A DNA stretch of 64,000 bases from an uncultured Carboxylicivirga sp. (GTDB lineage: Bacteria; Bacteroidota; Bacteroidia; Bacteroidales; Marinilabiliaceae): positions 3,720,001-3,784,000 of the forward strand of contig NZ_OY771430.1 of the NCBI RefSeq assembly GCF_963674565.1. Direction: 5' to 3'. Positions 55,973 to 64,000 of the stretch are shown here, in pieces. The number at the start of each line of letters is the position of its first letter. Within the stretch, counting starts at the first letter, position 1. The notes below the pieces were generated by a model. The model was given only the letters and a program-made list of their open reading frames with translations, was not told the origin of the DNA and made no database searches. The position numbers and the translations under genes were made by a program.

Positions 55973-56475
55973 TACATAGATGTTTTAATTTTTTCAACAA
56001 TGGTTGTTGTAGAGAATCCTTCAACAAAATCAATCGTTTCAACCTTACCTCCTTTTGCTGTCACGATATCATATCCAACTATATCCTCAGCTTTATAGTC
56101 ACTGCCTTTAACTAATATATCAGGTTGAAGAGCTTTAATTAATTCATATGGTGTATCCTCATCAAAAAACACAACCAAATCGATAAACTGCAATGCAGCC
56201 AACAATATGGCCCGCGACTGTTCATCTACAATTGGCCGGTTATCACCTTTTAATCGTCGTACAGACTCATCTGTATTTAATCCTAATACCAGTTTAGTTC
56301 CCAAATCTTTAGCCTTTGACAAGTATTCTACATGACCACGATGTACAATATCAAAACATCCATTGGTAAAGGCAATTTTCTCACCCGATTGCATCCATTG
56401 TTTTACAACAACCATTGCTTCCACACGGCTTAGTATTTTATCTTCAATGCGCTGAAGTTCATTCATTTCAACCAT
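55972..56475 (-). CDS. D-glycero-beta-D-manno-heptose 1-phosphate adenylyltransferase-type protein
   Basis: A 167-residue nucleotidyltransferase of the RfaE domain II type (HldE C-terminal domain), making ADP-heptose from heptose 1-phosphate for LPS core. The cytidylyltransferase signature [20 protein letters not shown] (HxGH) is at about residue 34-52, and [20 protein letters not shown] and [16 protein letters not shown] are conserved. It is a stand-alone form; the kinase domain must be elsewhere. The ATG at 56475 is used, with an alternative at 56466 (MNELQRIE). Confidence 0.92.
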   Translation of the reverse strand: MVEMNELQRIEDKILSRVEAMVVVKQWMQSGEKIAFTNGCFDIVHRGHVEYLSKAKDLGTKLVLGLNTDESVRRLKGDNRPIVDEQSRAILLAALQFIDLVVFFDEDTPYELIKALQPDILVKGSDYKAEDIVGYDIVTAKGGKVETIDFVEGFSTTTIVEKIKTSM

Positions 56476-56512
56476 AATTTAATAATGATTATCCCAAAAG
56501 ATTTGATTTAAC

Positions 56513-56520
56513 CAAAGGTA
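56513..56520 (-). promoter_or_regulatory. Probable -7 promoter element of the RfaE2-like/radA pair
   Basis: CAAAGGTA on the plus strand reads TACCTTTG on the minus strand, matching TAnnTTTG, 38 nt ahead of the ATG. The -33 region falls inside the terminator of panD. Confidence 0.4.
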
Positions 56521-56528
56521 TAAAAATA

Positions 56529-56558
56529 GTAATACCCCGGCACTGACCGAGGTATTAC
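56529..56558 (-). terminator. Probable terminator of panC-panD
   Basis: Stem GTAATACC / GGTATTAC (56529-56536 with 56551-56558) plus inner CGG / CCG, one C-A mismatch. Follows the panD stop on the minus strand by 22 nt; T tract is short, so strength is uncertain. Confidence 0.65.
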
Positions 56559-56580
56559 AAATTTTTTTTATATGTATATT

Positions 56581-56931
56581 CTATACCAGCAAATTAGTTG
56601 CAGTATCAGGAAATACGAACGTTGGTTTAAACTCTTTAGCCTCTTCAACCGGCATGCTGCAATAAGTAATGATGATTACCACATCGCCTACTGCCACTTT
56701 ACGGGCAGCTGCACCGTTCAGGCAGATTACTCCAGAGCCACGTTCACCTTTAATTACATACGTTTCAATTCGTTCACCGTTATTATTATTAACTACCTGA
56801 ACCTTTTCATTTTCGATGATATTAGCAGCATCCATCAGATCTTCATCAATAGTAATACTACCAACATAGTTCAAATTGGCTTCGGTAACTGAAACGTTGT
56901 GTAACTTAGATTTTACTAATTCAATGTTCAT
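56581..56931 (-). CDS. panD: Aspartate 1-decarboxylase precursor
   Basis: A 116-residue pyruvoyl enzyme making beta-alanine for pantothenate. It self-cleaves between Gly24 and Ser25 in [10 protein letters not shown]; the serine becomes the pyruvoyl group. [13 protein letters not shown] and [20 protein letters not shown] plus [19 protein letters not shown] are typical. The ATG at 56931 overlaps the panC stop by 11 nt, so the two genes are translationally coupled and provide both pantothenate precursors. Confidence 0.97.
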   Translation of the reverse strand: MNIELVKSKLHNVSVTEANLNYVGSITIDEDLMDAANIIENEKVQVVNNNNGERIETYVIKGERGSGVICLNGAAARKVAVGDVVIIITYCSMPVEEAKEFKPTFVFPDTATNLLV

Positions 56932-57781
56932 GATCAGTATTTTTGTATGTCACGTTATCAATTAATCGTACTTCACCTGCAAAAACTGCTATACATCCTA
57001 CAATGTAATCACTCTCGTTCCAGTTGTCAATTGACTGCAGGGTATTTCCGTCTACGACTTCAAAGTATTCAACCTCTAGTTCTTCATTCTCATTTATAGA
57101 GGTTATCACCTTTGATTTTAGTTCATTAAAATTTAATTCCGGTGCAAATTTACAAGATTCAAATAAAGTACGAGCTATTTTAGGTGCATTTTTTCGTTGC
57201 TTATCATCAAGCAAGGTATTTCGCGAACTCATCGCCAACCCGTCATCTTCTCTAACTATTTCGCATGGAACTATTTGTACATTTAAATTCAGTTGCTTAA
57301 CCATTGCACGAATAATGGCTAATTGCTGAAAATCCTTCATGCCAAAAAATGCTTTATCAGGATGAACCATATCAAATAAACGGCTCACTACCTGGGCAAC
57401 TCCATTGAAATGACCAGGACGGAATTGCCCTTCCATTACTTTATCCAAATTACCAAATTCAAATTGCCTTGTATCCTCTTCAGGGTATACTTCTTTAACA
57501 TCTGGCGCAAAAAGAAGTTCACAATTTACAGTCTGCAACATTTGAGCATCACGATCTAAATCTCTAGGATAACGATCTAAATCAGCTGCATTGTTAAATT
57601 GATTGGGATTAACAAAGACACTTACAACCACAAAGTCGGTTGCTTCCACAGCTTGTTTTACCAAAGAGAGATGACCATTATGCAAGGCCCCCATCGTTGG
57701 CACAAAACCAACTCTCTTTCCTTCCTGCTTCGCTGCTTCAATACCTTTTCGTAAATCAGCAACAGTTTTAACTATCTTCAT
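56921..57781 (-). CDS. panC: Pantoate-beta-alanine ligase (pantothenate synthetase)
   Basis: About 286 residues; joins pantoate and beta-alanine with [21 protein letters not shown] is the N-terminal nucleotide-binding motif with HxGH-like pair, [12 protein letters not shown] follows, then [16 protein letters not shown] and [13 protein letters not shown] are conserved. I start at the ATG at 57781 ([13 protein letters not shown]); the frame extends to 57847 but those 22 residues are not family sequence. First gene of panC-panD, divergent from the glycogen-synthase-like gene. Confidence 0.96.
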   Translation of the reverse strand: MKIVKTVADLRKGIEAAKQEGKRVGFVPTMGALHNGHLSLVKQAVEATDFVVVSVFVNPNQFNNAADLDRYPRDLDRDAQMLQTVNCELLFAPDVKEVYPEEDTRQFEFGNLDKVMEGQFRPGHFNGVAQVVSRLFDMVHPDKAFFGMKDFQQLAIIRAMVKQLNLNVQIVPCEIVREDDGLAMSSRNTLLDDKQRKNAPKIARTLFESCKFAPELNFNELKSKVITSINENEELEVEYFEVVDGNTLQSIDNWNESDYIVGCIAVFAGEVRLIDNVTYKNTDHEH

Positions 57782-57939
57782 CGTATGTTCTACTTCCTCA
57801 AAACGAAGGTTTAAATTTCGAGCGCAAAGTAACAAAATAAGAACCACTAAATAACAAATCTAAAACCAAAAATAGTTGTTAATAATATCTAAAGCCTTTG
57901 TTTTAAACAAATGAAACGATGATTCCTAATCAGCTTTAA

Positions 57940-57970
57940 TTTGTCGACTAGCATATTTTTAGTACTTTTG
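57940..57970 (+). promoter_or_regulatory. Promoter of the glycogen-synthase-like/DUF4270 pair
   Basis: TTTG (57940-57943), 19-nt spacer and TACTTTTG (57963-57970) match the Bacteroidota promoter well. Predicted start near 57977, about 27 nt before the ATG. Confidence 0.75.
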
Positions 57971-58003
57971 CATTTGCAAATTATACTTCTACCAATTTAA
58001 GAA

Positions 58004-58810
58004 ATGGAAAAAGCTAAAGTCTTATTCATCTCACAGGAAATAACACCGTATCTGCCCGAAAGCGAAATGTCGAAGATAGGTAGATACTTACCACAAGGCA
58101 TTCAGGAATTAGGAAAAGAAATCAGAACTTTCATGCCCCGATTTGGGTGCATTAACGAGCGTCGTAATCAATTACATGAAGTTATTCGCTTATCAGGCAT
58201 GAATCTTATTATCGACGATACTGATCATCCTTTAATTATTAAAGTAGCATCTATACAGGCTGCTCGCATGCAGGTTTATTTTATCGATAACGAAGATTAT
58301 TTTCAAAGAAAATCAACATTAACTGATGATAATGGTGAAGAATTTGAAGATAATGATGAAAGAACCATTTTCTTCGCTCGCGGAGCACTGGAAACAACTA
58401 AAAAATTAAGATGGGCTCCGGATGTGGTTCATTGTAATGGTTGGTTTACAGCACTTGCACCATTATACATTAAAAAAGCAATGAACGAAGATCCTCACTT
58501 TGCAAATTCCAAAGTTGTATACACAATTTACGATGATGAATTTACAAGTAACTGGGCTGATAATTTCAAAGAGAAGCTAAAAATTGATGGTGTTGAGGAC
58601 TCAGATTTGGAAGTACTCGAAAAAAGTGATTACATTCACCTCTCAAAATTAGCCATTGCTATGTCAGACGGCGTAATTCAGGGTAGCGAAAATATTAATC
58701 CTGAGCTAGTTGACTTCATCAAGCAGACTGGAAAGCCTTTTTTAGGTTTTCATGATGAAGACACATATGTAGAAGCATACAATGGATTTTACGACTCTTT
58801 GTTAGATTAA
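58004..58810 (+). CDS. Glycogen/starch synthase-like N-terminal domain protein, half-length
   Basis: A 268-residue protein matching only the N-terminal Rossmann domain of GT5 glycogen synthase (full length about 480). VLFISQEITPYLPESEM and GIQELGKEIRTFMPRFGCIN mirror the family start, and APDVVHCNGWFTALAPLYIK the central helix. The ADP-glucose loop KxGGLAD is replaced by EMSKIG, and the C-terminal catalytic domain is absent, so activity is unlikely. The protein is intact (no frameshift) and conserved-looking, suggesting a new role. The stop is 13 nt before the DUF4270 gene, with a shared promoter. Confidence 0.85.
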   Translation: MEKAKVLFISQEITPYLPESEMSKIGRYLPQGIQELGKEIRTFMPRFGCINERRNQLHEVIRLSGMNLIIDDTDHPLIIKVASIQAARMQVYFIDNEDYFQRKSTLTDDNGEEFEDNDERTIFFARGALETTKKLRWAPDVVHCNGWFTALAPLYIKKAMNEDPHFANSKVVYTIYDDEFTSNWADNFKEKLKIDGVEDSDLEVLEKSDYIHLSKLAIAMSDGVIQGSENINPELVDFIKQTGKPFLGFHDEDTYVEAYNGFYDSLLD

Positions 58811-58823
58811 CAACGCATTTTTT

Positions 58824-60647
58824 ATGAATAAAAGATTTCTGAAAAATATCTTTTCGAAGAACATAGGCCAATTAATATTTATTGGCCTTCTTTCTTTAAC
58901 AGCCTGCCAAGATAAACCTGCACGTTTATCCGGAGATGTTTTACCTGATGGTGAGGTTATTCAAGGCTTAAATGAATACGTACAGTTAAGCAGTAAAAGC
59001 ATTATGCGTGAATCTGTCAAAACAGATGACGCTGATTACGGCCTATTAGGTGTTTTTAACGATACTGTATTTGGTAAAACAAAAGCAGATTTTGTTACTG
59101 ACTTCTCCATAGGAACAAGAACAGTTTTTGCTGTTAAGGATGTAATAATGCCACCAACTACAAACGTTCCTTTTGACACCACCTATTCTTCTGTTTACAT
59201 GTATAAGTTCAATAATAATATTGACACTATACCAAACGAAATCTGGAAGGTAGATAGCCTGGTTCTTAATCTACAATACCAATTCAACGACTGGTACGGC
59301 GACATGCTTCAGAAACAAAATATAAATATCTATGAGTTAAGTGGTTCGTTAGGATCCAATTACGCTGACAGATATAATAATGAAGTAGTTGATTATCTTC
59401 CTATACCAATTGGGCAAAAGGAGGTTCATCCTAATGATGATATTCCAGATACTCTAAAATATTCTTTAGACGACAGATGGAGCAACTCCAAAACATTATG
59501 GCAAGATGCAGACAGTCTACTTAATAATCCTCAATACCTATGGGATATGATCAAGGTTCAGTCAGACAAAGATAGTAGCTGGCTCGATTCTGACTTTACA
59601 GACTATTTAACACAAACAAAGTATTGGAACATTAAATTAAATGATGAAATTGCACAGCGTGTTTTCAATTTGGATAGTGCTACACTTACTAATACAAGTG
59701 CATTTACTTCAGCATTCCCAGGGATCTACGTTACATGCGATGATTTGGATGAAACAAAGGAAGGTAATTTAACTCGAATTAAATTATTAGGATCCGGTTC
59801 CACCTTAGCTTCTAACCTTACTATCTATTTCTCGCGTCTTAGAGAGTATGTTGAAAACGAAGTCCCAACAGATTCAATTCTTCAAAGTTTCACCTATACA
59901 TTCCCAATAAATGCTGAAAACGTTCGATTTAACAGATATGAACACGAACCTGATCCGAGAATAGATTTAGATGATGAGAATTCATCGAATTTATATGTTC
60001 AGGGTATGGCCGGATTATATTCACAATTCACAATACCTGATGAAATAAGTGAATGGGCTGATTCGTTAACTTTGGATGCCTCTCGTAAATTGGAAGGTGA
60101 TCCTTATCTGACAACTGCCAACATTGAATTTTTCCTTGAAGTAGATACTTCCAGTAATGTTCCATATGATCAGGGTGGCATACAAAGATATCAGTTGCCT
60201 GAGAGCCTTGAAATTAAATGCAAAGATGAAGAGGGCGAATTTGTAACTCCAACTTATACTTTTGACTCAGGAGGTAAAACATATTCTGGTTTCATTTTTG
60301 GAAACACTACATCAACCGGAACACGCACAGGAAACGGTGAGAGAGTAATTAAAAGAGTTGACAATGAAGATGGCTCAATCAGCTATGAGTATTACTATCG
60401 TTTTATTATGAATGCCAATTACTTCAATTATTTAATGCGTGAATTAGATAACAGAAGATATGACAACGGTTGGGATTTATCAGATCAGGAGTATTTAGAT
60501 GAATTTCATAAATTGTTCAAGACCGAATTCTATATTGGTCCTAACTCAACCACCTACAATTTCAGGAGGGTAAAGCTCTTCAGTGCTTCACACCCTGAAA
60601 GACCATTAAAAATGAACATCAAATATTATCATTTTATTCCAAGGTAA
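58824..60647 (+). CDS. DUF4270 family lipoprotein
   Basis: A 607-residue exported lipoprotein. The lipobox is SLTAC (Cys about 28) after the signal helix IGQLIFIGLLSLTAC. After the Cys come ARLSGDVLPDGEVIQG and repeated beta-rich stretches with periodic aspartates (DTVFGKTKADFVTDFSIG, LDLDDENSSNLYVQGMAG region) typical of DUF4270, a Bacteroidota surface-lipoprotein family of unknown function. Terminator at 60677. Likely in one transcript with the glycogen-synthase-like gene. Confidence 0.9.
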   Translation: MNKRFLKNIFSKNIGQLIFIGLLSLTACQDKPARLSGDVLPDGEVIQGLNEYVQLSSKSIMRESVKTDDADYGLLGVFNDTVFGKTKADFVTDFSIGTRTVFAVKDVIMPPTTNVPFDTTYSSVYMYKFNNNIDTIPNEIWKVDSLVLNLQYQFNDWYGDMLQKQNINIYELSGSLGSNYADRYNNEVVDYLPIPIGQKEVHPNDDIPDTLKYSLDDRWSNSKTLWQDADSLLNNPQYLWDMIKVQSDKDSSWLDSDFTDYLTQTKYWNIKLNDEIAQRVFNLDSATLTNTSAFTSAFPGIYVTCDDLDETKEGNLTRIKLLGSGSTLASNLTIYFSRLREYVENEVPTDSILQSFTYTFPINAENVRFNRYEHEPDPRIDLDDENSSNLYVQGMAGLYSQFTIPDEISEWADSLTLDASRKLEGDPYLTTANIEFFLEVDTSSNVPYDQGGIQRYQLPESLEIKCKDEEGEFVTPTYTFDSGGKTYSGFIFGNTTSTGTRTGNGERVIKRVDNEDGSISYEYYYRFIMNANYFNYLMRELDNRRYDNGWDLSDQEYLDEFHKLFKTEFYIGPNSTTYNFRRVKLFSASHPERPLKMNIKYYHFIPR

Positions 60648-60676
60648 TTTACCAAACTGATTATATATTTTTCAAG

Positions 60677-60701
60677 AAGGATGCTTATGGCATCCTTTTT
60701 T
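60677..60701 (+). terminator. Intrinsic terminator after DUF4270 gene
   Basis: Perfect 8-bp stem AAGGATGC / GCATCCTT with a 5-nt loop, followed by T run to 60701. Confidence 0.92.
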
Positions 60702-60852
60702 GTTACCTTTTCATTACTATCTTTTCCAACCTTTCATTTAATCTTTCCAACTTACGATATCCTTACAATCATCTTTCTTTTTATTGTACAATTACTTAAT
60801 GGCGCCTAACTTTTATACATTCGCTTTCGATTGAAAATGGAATAAAAGATAC

Positions 60853-62856
60853 ATGAAGGATTACCGTTCGTTAAGCATACAAGAAATCAACGAATTAGAA
60901 ACCAGAAATTGTTATTGTACAAATTGGAGTCAGGTAAAAGTTGTAAAAGACTTTTCTGTTCAAAGTGTGCGTAATGTAACTTTTTCAGGTGACATTCAAT
61001 TAGGTTCCTTCAATAAGATATTTACTTTCCCTGGAGGTGTTCAGAAAAAAGCCGGTATTTCCAATGCAACCATTCACAATTGTGTCATTGATTCCGACAC
61101 ATACATCAACCAGGTAAAAAATCACATTGCCAATTACCATATTAAATCTGAAGTGATAATTGAAAATGTTGATTCAGTTATCACCGAAAGAGAAACCTGT
61201 TTTGGCAACGGAGTTAAGGTTTCGGCACTAAATGAAGCCGGAGGAAGAGAGATCTCTATCTACAATGAGTTATCAGCTCATACCGGATATATAATGGCTT
61301 TATACCGCCACAGGCCAAACCTGATAAATAAAATTCAGAATCTAATTGATCAGTATTGTAATAAAATCTGCAGCGTTCGGGGTACAATAGAAAAAGGAGT
61401 ACAATTAATCAACTGTCGTACCATTATCGACACCAACATTGGGGAATATGCTGTTATTGAAGGGATATACCGATTAGAAAACGGAAGTATCAATAGTTCA
61501 AAAGAGGCTCCCAGTTATTTTGGCCCAGGCATTATTGCTGAAAATTTTGTATCTGCTTCAGGATCCAAAATCAGTGATGGCGCATTGGTTAGCAACTGCT
61601 TTATTGGTCAGGGATGTGAATTAAGTAAGCAATATTCTGCCGAAAACTCAGTTTTTTTTGCCAACTGTCAGGGATATCATGGTGAAGCATGTTCAATTTT
61701 TGCCGGACCATATACCGTTACACACCATAAATCTACCTTGCTGATTGCTGGTTATTTTTCTTTTATGAATGCCGGTAGTGGATCAAATCAAAGTAACCAC
61801 ATGTATAAGCTGGGACCAATACATCAGGGTGTATTGGAAAGAGGTTCAAAAACAACCAGTGATTCTTACATACTTTGGCCGGCACGTATAGGTGCTTTTT
61901 CCCTTGTTATGGGACGCCATTATCGAAATCCAGACACTTCCAATCTTCCTTTCTCATATATTATTGAAAATCAAGATGAGAGTTTATTGGCACCGGGTGT
62001 CAATTTAAGAAGTGTAGGAACGATTAGAGATGCTAGAAAATGGCCAAAAAGGGATAAAAGGACAGATTCAAAACTTTTAGACTTTATTAACTTTAATTTA
62101 CTTAGCCCTTTTACCATCCAAAAAATGTTAAAAGGAAGGGACATTTTGAAAAAATTAAAAACCTCAAGTGGCCCAACATCTGACTATTACATGTTTAATA
62201 GTGTGAAAATTACAAATACCTCACTGGAAAGAGGAATACAATTATATACGATTGGCATCATCAAATTTTTAGGCAATGCACTGATAAAAAAGCTAGAAGA
62301 CATTACCTTTGTTAATTCGGAAGATTTAAGGACGAGCCTTGCTCCCAAATCGCCATATGGAACAGGCGAATGGATTGACATGGCCGGACTGCTGGTACCG
62401 AATGAAAGGGTAATGACCCTACTAGATGATCTTGAAAGCGATAAAATACCTGATTTAGATGAACTAAATCGCAGGTACGAGTCGTTGCATATGAACTATT
62501 TTGATTATGCCTGGAATTGGTGCGTTAACGTATTTAAGCGTGAGTTTGATCTGGATCTGCAAAAAGTAGAGATAGATCAGCTTTTATCGTTTATTGATCA
62601 ATGGAAAAAAAGTGTAATCGATTTAGATAATATGCTCTACGCCGATGCCCGTAAGGAGTTTACTTTAAACACCCAAACAGGATTTGGTATTGATGGTAGC
62701 GAAGAAACCCGAACACTTGATTTTGAGCAAGTGAGGGGCGAATTCGAAAGCCATCCGTCAGTTCAGGATATTCGTAATCATATTCGGGAAAAAAGCAGAC
62801 TGGCTGAGGAGCTAAAAGAAAGGCTTATCCTTTGTAAGGAAAGAGATAAACCTTAA
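60853..62856 (+). CDS. DUF4954 family protein
   Basis: A 667-residue cytoplasmic protein of the Bacteroidota DUF4954 family. The first 400 residues show repeated short hydrophobic steps with isoleucine/glycine periodicity (TIHNCVIDSDTYINQVKN, GCELSKQYSAENSVFFANC), consistent with a left-handed beta-helix like that of sugar acyl- or nucleotidyltransferases. The C-terminal third is helical. No catalytic motif recognised. It is followed 12 nt later by nagB and then glmS, which points to a role around hexosamine phosphates. Start ATG at 60853. Confidence 0.88.
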   Translation: MKDYRSLSIQEINELETRNCYCTNWSQVKVVKDFSVQSVRNVTFSGDIQLGSFNKIFTFPGGVQKKAGISNATIHNCVIDSDTYINQVKNHIANYHIKSEVIIENVDSVITERETCFGNGVKVSALNEAGGREISIYNELSAHTGYIMALYRHRPNLINKIQNLIDQYCNKICSVRGTIEKGVQLINCRTIIDTNIGEYAVIEGIYRLENGSINSSKEAPSYFGPGIIAENFVSASGSKISDGALVSNCFIGQGCELSKQYSAENSVFFANCQGYHGEACSIFAGPYTVTHHKSTLLIAGYFSFMNAGSGSNQSNHMYKLGPIHQGVLERGSKTTSDSYILWPARIGAFSLVMGRHYRNPDTSNLPFSYIIENQDESLLAPGVNLRSVGTIRDARKWPKRDKRTDSKLLDFINFNLLSPFTIQKMLKGRDILKKLKTSSGPTSDYYMFNSVKITNTSLERGIQLYTIGIIKFLGNALIKKLEDITFVNSEDLRTSLAPKSPYGTGEWIDMAGLLVPNERVMTLLDDLESDKIPDLDELNRRYESLHMNYFDYAWNWCVNVFKREFDLDLQKVEIDQLLSFIDQWKKSVIDLDNMLYADARKEFTLNTQTGFGIDGSEETRTLDFEQVRGEFESHPSVQDIRNHIREKSRLAEELKERLILCKERDKP

Positions 62857-62868
62857 AATAGATTACAG

Positions 62869-63672
62869 ATGAGACTAATTATTGAACCGGACTATCAGGA
62901 ACTGTCATCATGGGCAGCTGCCTACATAGCCCAAAGAATTAACAAGCATAAAGGAGAACGACCTTTTGTGCTAGGATTACCAACAGGTTCATCCCCGCTT
63001 GGTACGTACAAGGAGTTAATTCGACTGCATAAAGAAGGAAAAGTTTCCTTTCAGAATGTAGTCACATTCAATATGGATGAGTACAGGGAAATTCCAAGAG
63101 AGCACCCTCAGAGTTATTACTCTTTTATGTGGGAAAACTTTTTTTGTCATATCGACATAAAACCTGAAAACACTAATTTATTAGATGGACAGGCTGAAGA
63201 TCCGGAAGCGGAATGCGAGCGATATGAGAATAAAATAAAACAAGCTGGAGGCATCGATCTTTTTATGGGCGGAATTGGCCCTGATGGTCACTTAGCCTTT
63301 AATGAACCGGGATCGTCATTACAATCCCGTACAAGAGTTAAGACGTTAACTTACGATACCATTTTAGCAAATTCAAGATTCTTTAATCATGATCCTGATC
63401 AGGTTCCTAAAACAGCTTTAACAGTTGGTGTTGGTACTGTATTGGATGCCAAAGAAGTTTTGATTATTGTTAATGGTTTTAACAAAGCAAGAGCTTTGCA
63501 ACATGCTGTAGAAGAAGGAATCAATCACATGTGGACTATCAGCGCATTACAAATGCATCCGAAAGGAATTATCGTTTGTGATGAAGCTGCAACCTATGAA
63601 TTGAAGGTGGGGACATATCGATATTTTAAAGATATCGAAAAGAACAATTTATCACCTGATAGCCAGTGGTAA
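62869..63672 (+). CDS. nagB: Glucosamine-6-phosphate deaminase
   Basis: A 267-residue enzyme converting glucosamine 6-phosphate to fructose 6-phosphate and ammonia. [17 protein letters not shown] is the phosphate-binding start, [13 protein letters not shown] and [19 protein letters not shown] contain the catalytic Asp and His, and [15 protein letters not shown] and [13 protein letters not shown] are conserved. Length and start are standard. It lies between DUF4954 and glmS, which runs the opposing reaction. Confidence 0.97.
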   Translation: MRLIIEPDYQELSSWAAAYIAQRINKHKGERPFVLGLPTGSSPLGTYKELIRLHKEGKVSFQNVVTFNMDEYREIPREHPQSYYSFMWENFFCHIDIKPENTNLLDGQAEDPEAECERYENKIKQAGGIDLFMGGIGPDGHLAFNEPGSSLQSRTRVKTLTYDTILANSRFFNHDPDQVPKTALTVGVGTVLDAKEVLIIVNGFNKARALQHAVEEGINHMWTISALQMHPKGIIVCDEAATYELKVGTYRYFKDIEKNNLSPDSQW

Positions 63673-63721
63673 TCAAAAAAGGTTAAACATTTAGCCTTTA
63701 AAACGTTATATTTCATAGTGA

Positions 63722-63753
63722 AAAGAGGAATTCTTTCGAAAGGGTTCCTCTTT
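63722..63753 (+). terminator. Probable intrinsic terminator after nagB
   Basis: Outer stem AAAGAGGAA / TTCCTCTTT (63722-63730 with 63745-63753) and inner CTTT / AAAG around CG (63733-63742). Followed by TTTT stretches broken by CG. Confidence 0.8.
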
Positions 63754-63801
63754 CGTTTTATTATGGAATTATTTATTGACAACAATTAAAAGTATAATTA
63801 T

Positions 63802-64000
63802 ATGTGCGGAATAGTAGCTTACGTAGGAGACAGAACTGCTTACCCAATTATCATCAAAGGCCTGCAACGTCTTGAATACAGAGGGTACGATTCAGCAGGT
63901 CTGGCATTAGTAAATGATGGTGTACACGTTTACAAGTGCAAAGGAAAGGTGAAAGATCTTGAAGCTCATGCGAAAGGAAAATCTATTTCCGGATCAATTG
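63802..64000 (+). CDS. glmS: Glutamine-fructose-6-phosphate aminotransferase, 3' end outside the window
   Basis: The first 66 codons of GlmS. The ATG is followed directly by Cys2 (MCGIVAYVG), the nucleophile of the N-terminal glutamine amidotransferase domain, and then [17 protein letters not shown], the family signature. The full enzyme makes glucosamine 6-phosphate for cell wall and LPS. The rest lies beyond the window. It follows the nagB terminator by 48 nt, so it is probably a separate transcript. Confidence 0.95.
   Translation, partial: MCGIVAYVGDRTAYPIIIKGLQRLEYRGYDSAGLALVNDGVHVYKCKGKVKDLEAHAKGKSISGSI

Overview
The window is a chromosomal segment of a Bacteroidota bacterium, most like the Bacteroidales/Marinilabiliales side of the phylum. 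The evidence is a hybrid two-component regulator with sensor, kinase, receiver and AraC output in one chain, a complete type IX secretion (T9SS/gliding) core cluster (porP-like, gldK, gldL, gldM, gldN), DUF4270 and DUF4954 proteins, SPOR/HU-CCDC81 architecture, AT-rich DNA, almost no Shine-Dalgarno sequences, and promoters of the Bacteroidota type (TTG, 19-20 nt, TAnnTTTG). I see no rRNA, tRNA, CRISPR array, insertion sequence or prophage. Most of the window is ordinary core genome. Layout: 1-3.1 kb, 3' part of a hybrid two-component regulator. 3.2-7.3 kb, small membrane and regulatory genes (ExbB/MotA-like, LytTR, MarC, a methyltransferase, small unknowns). 7.3-10.4 kb, a very AT-rich accessory-looking islet (DEDDh exonuclease-BRCT, two unknowns, a DUF2971 protein) preceded by a strong hairpin. 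10.6-16.5 kb, secreted S9 peptidase, MgtC, class A PBP, HD hydrolase. 16.7-25.2 kb, a small exported protein with its own promoter and terminator, dxs, an OmpA-like lipoprotein coupled to a radical SAM protein, a membrane hybrid kinase followed by btpA, and frr. 25.8-29.2 kb, the sdhCAB operon with a clear promoter and terminator. 29.4-38.3 kb, DUF502, YjbR, YraN, LD-carboxypeptidase, metG, HU/SPOR protein, galE and unknowns. 38.4-42.5 kb, S41 protease lipoprotein, mlaF-mlaE, mannose-1-phosphate guanylyltransferase. 42.5-52.1 kb, on the minus strand, topA, an arginase-like protein, porP-like, gldK, gldL, gldM, gldN. 52.2-57.8 kb, a second class A PBP, radA, a RfaE2-type nucleotidyltransferase, panC-panD. 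58.0-64.0 kb, a truncated glycogen-synthase-like protein, DUF4270, then DUF4954, nagB and the start of glmS. Functional groupings visible: envelope building and turnover (two class A PBPs, LD-carboxypeptidase, SPOR protein, OmpA lipoprotein, MlaFE, heptose and mannose nucleotide-sugar steps), protein secretion (T9SS), respiration (SdhCAB), cofactor and isoprenoid supply (panC/panD, dxs), and the amino-sugar node (nagB, glmS). The points most worth following are an arginase-fold protein beside the T9SS genes whose metal ligands are partly replaced, a porP-like gene with no usable in-frame start and a likely one-base frameshift, a terminator-like hairpin in the metG leader, a palindrome filling a promoter spacer at 17.37 kb, a glycogen-synthase half-protein lacking its substrate motif, and the small islet at 7.6-10.4 kb. 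No clearly new multi-gene system stands out; the islet is the best candidate.
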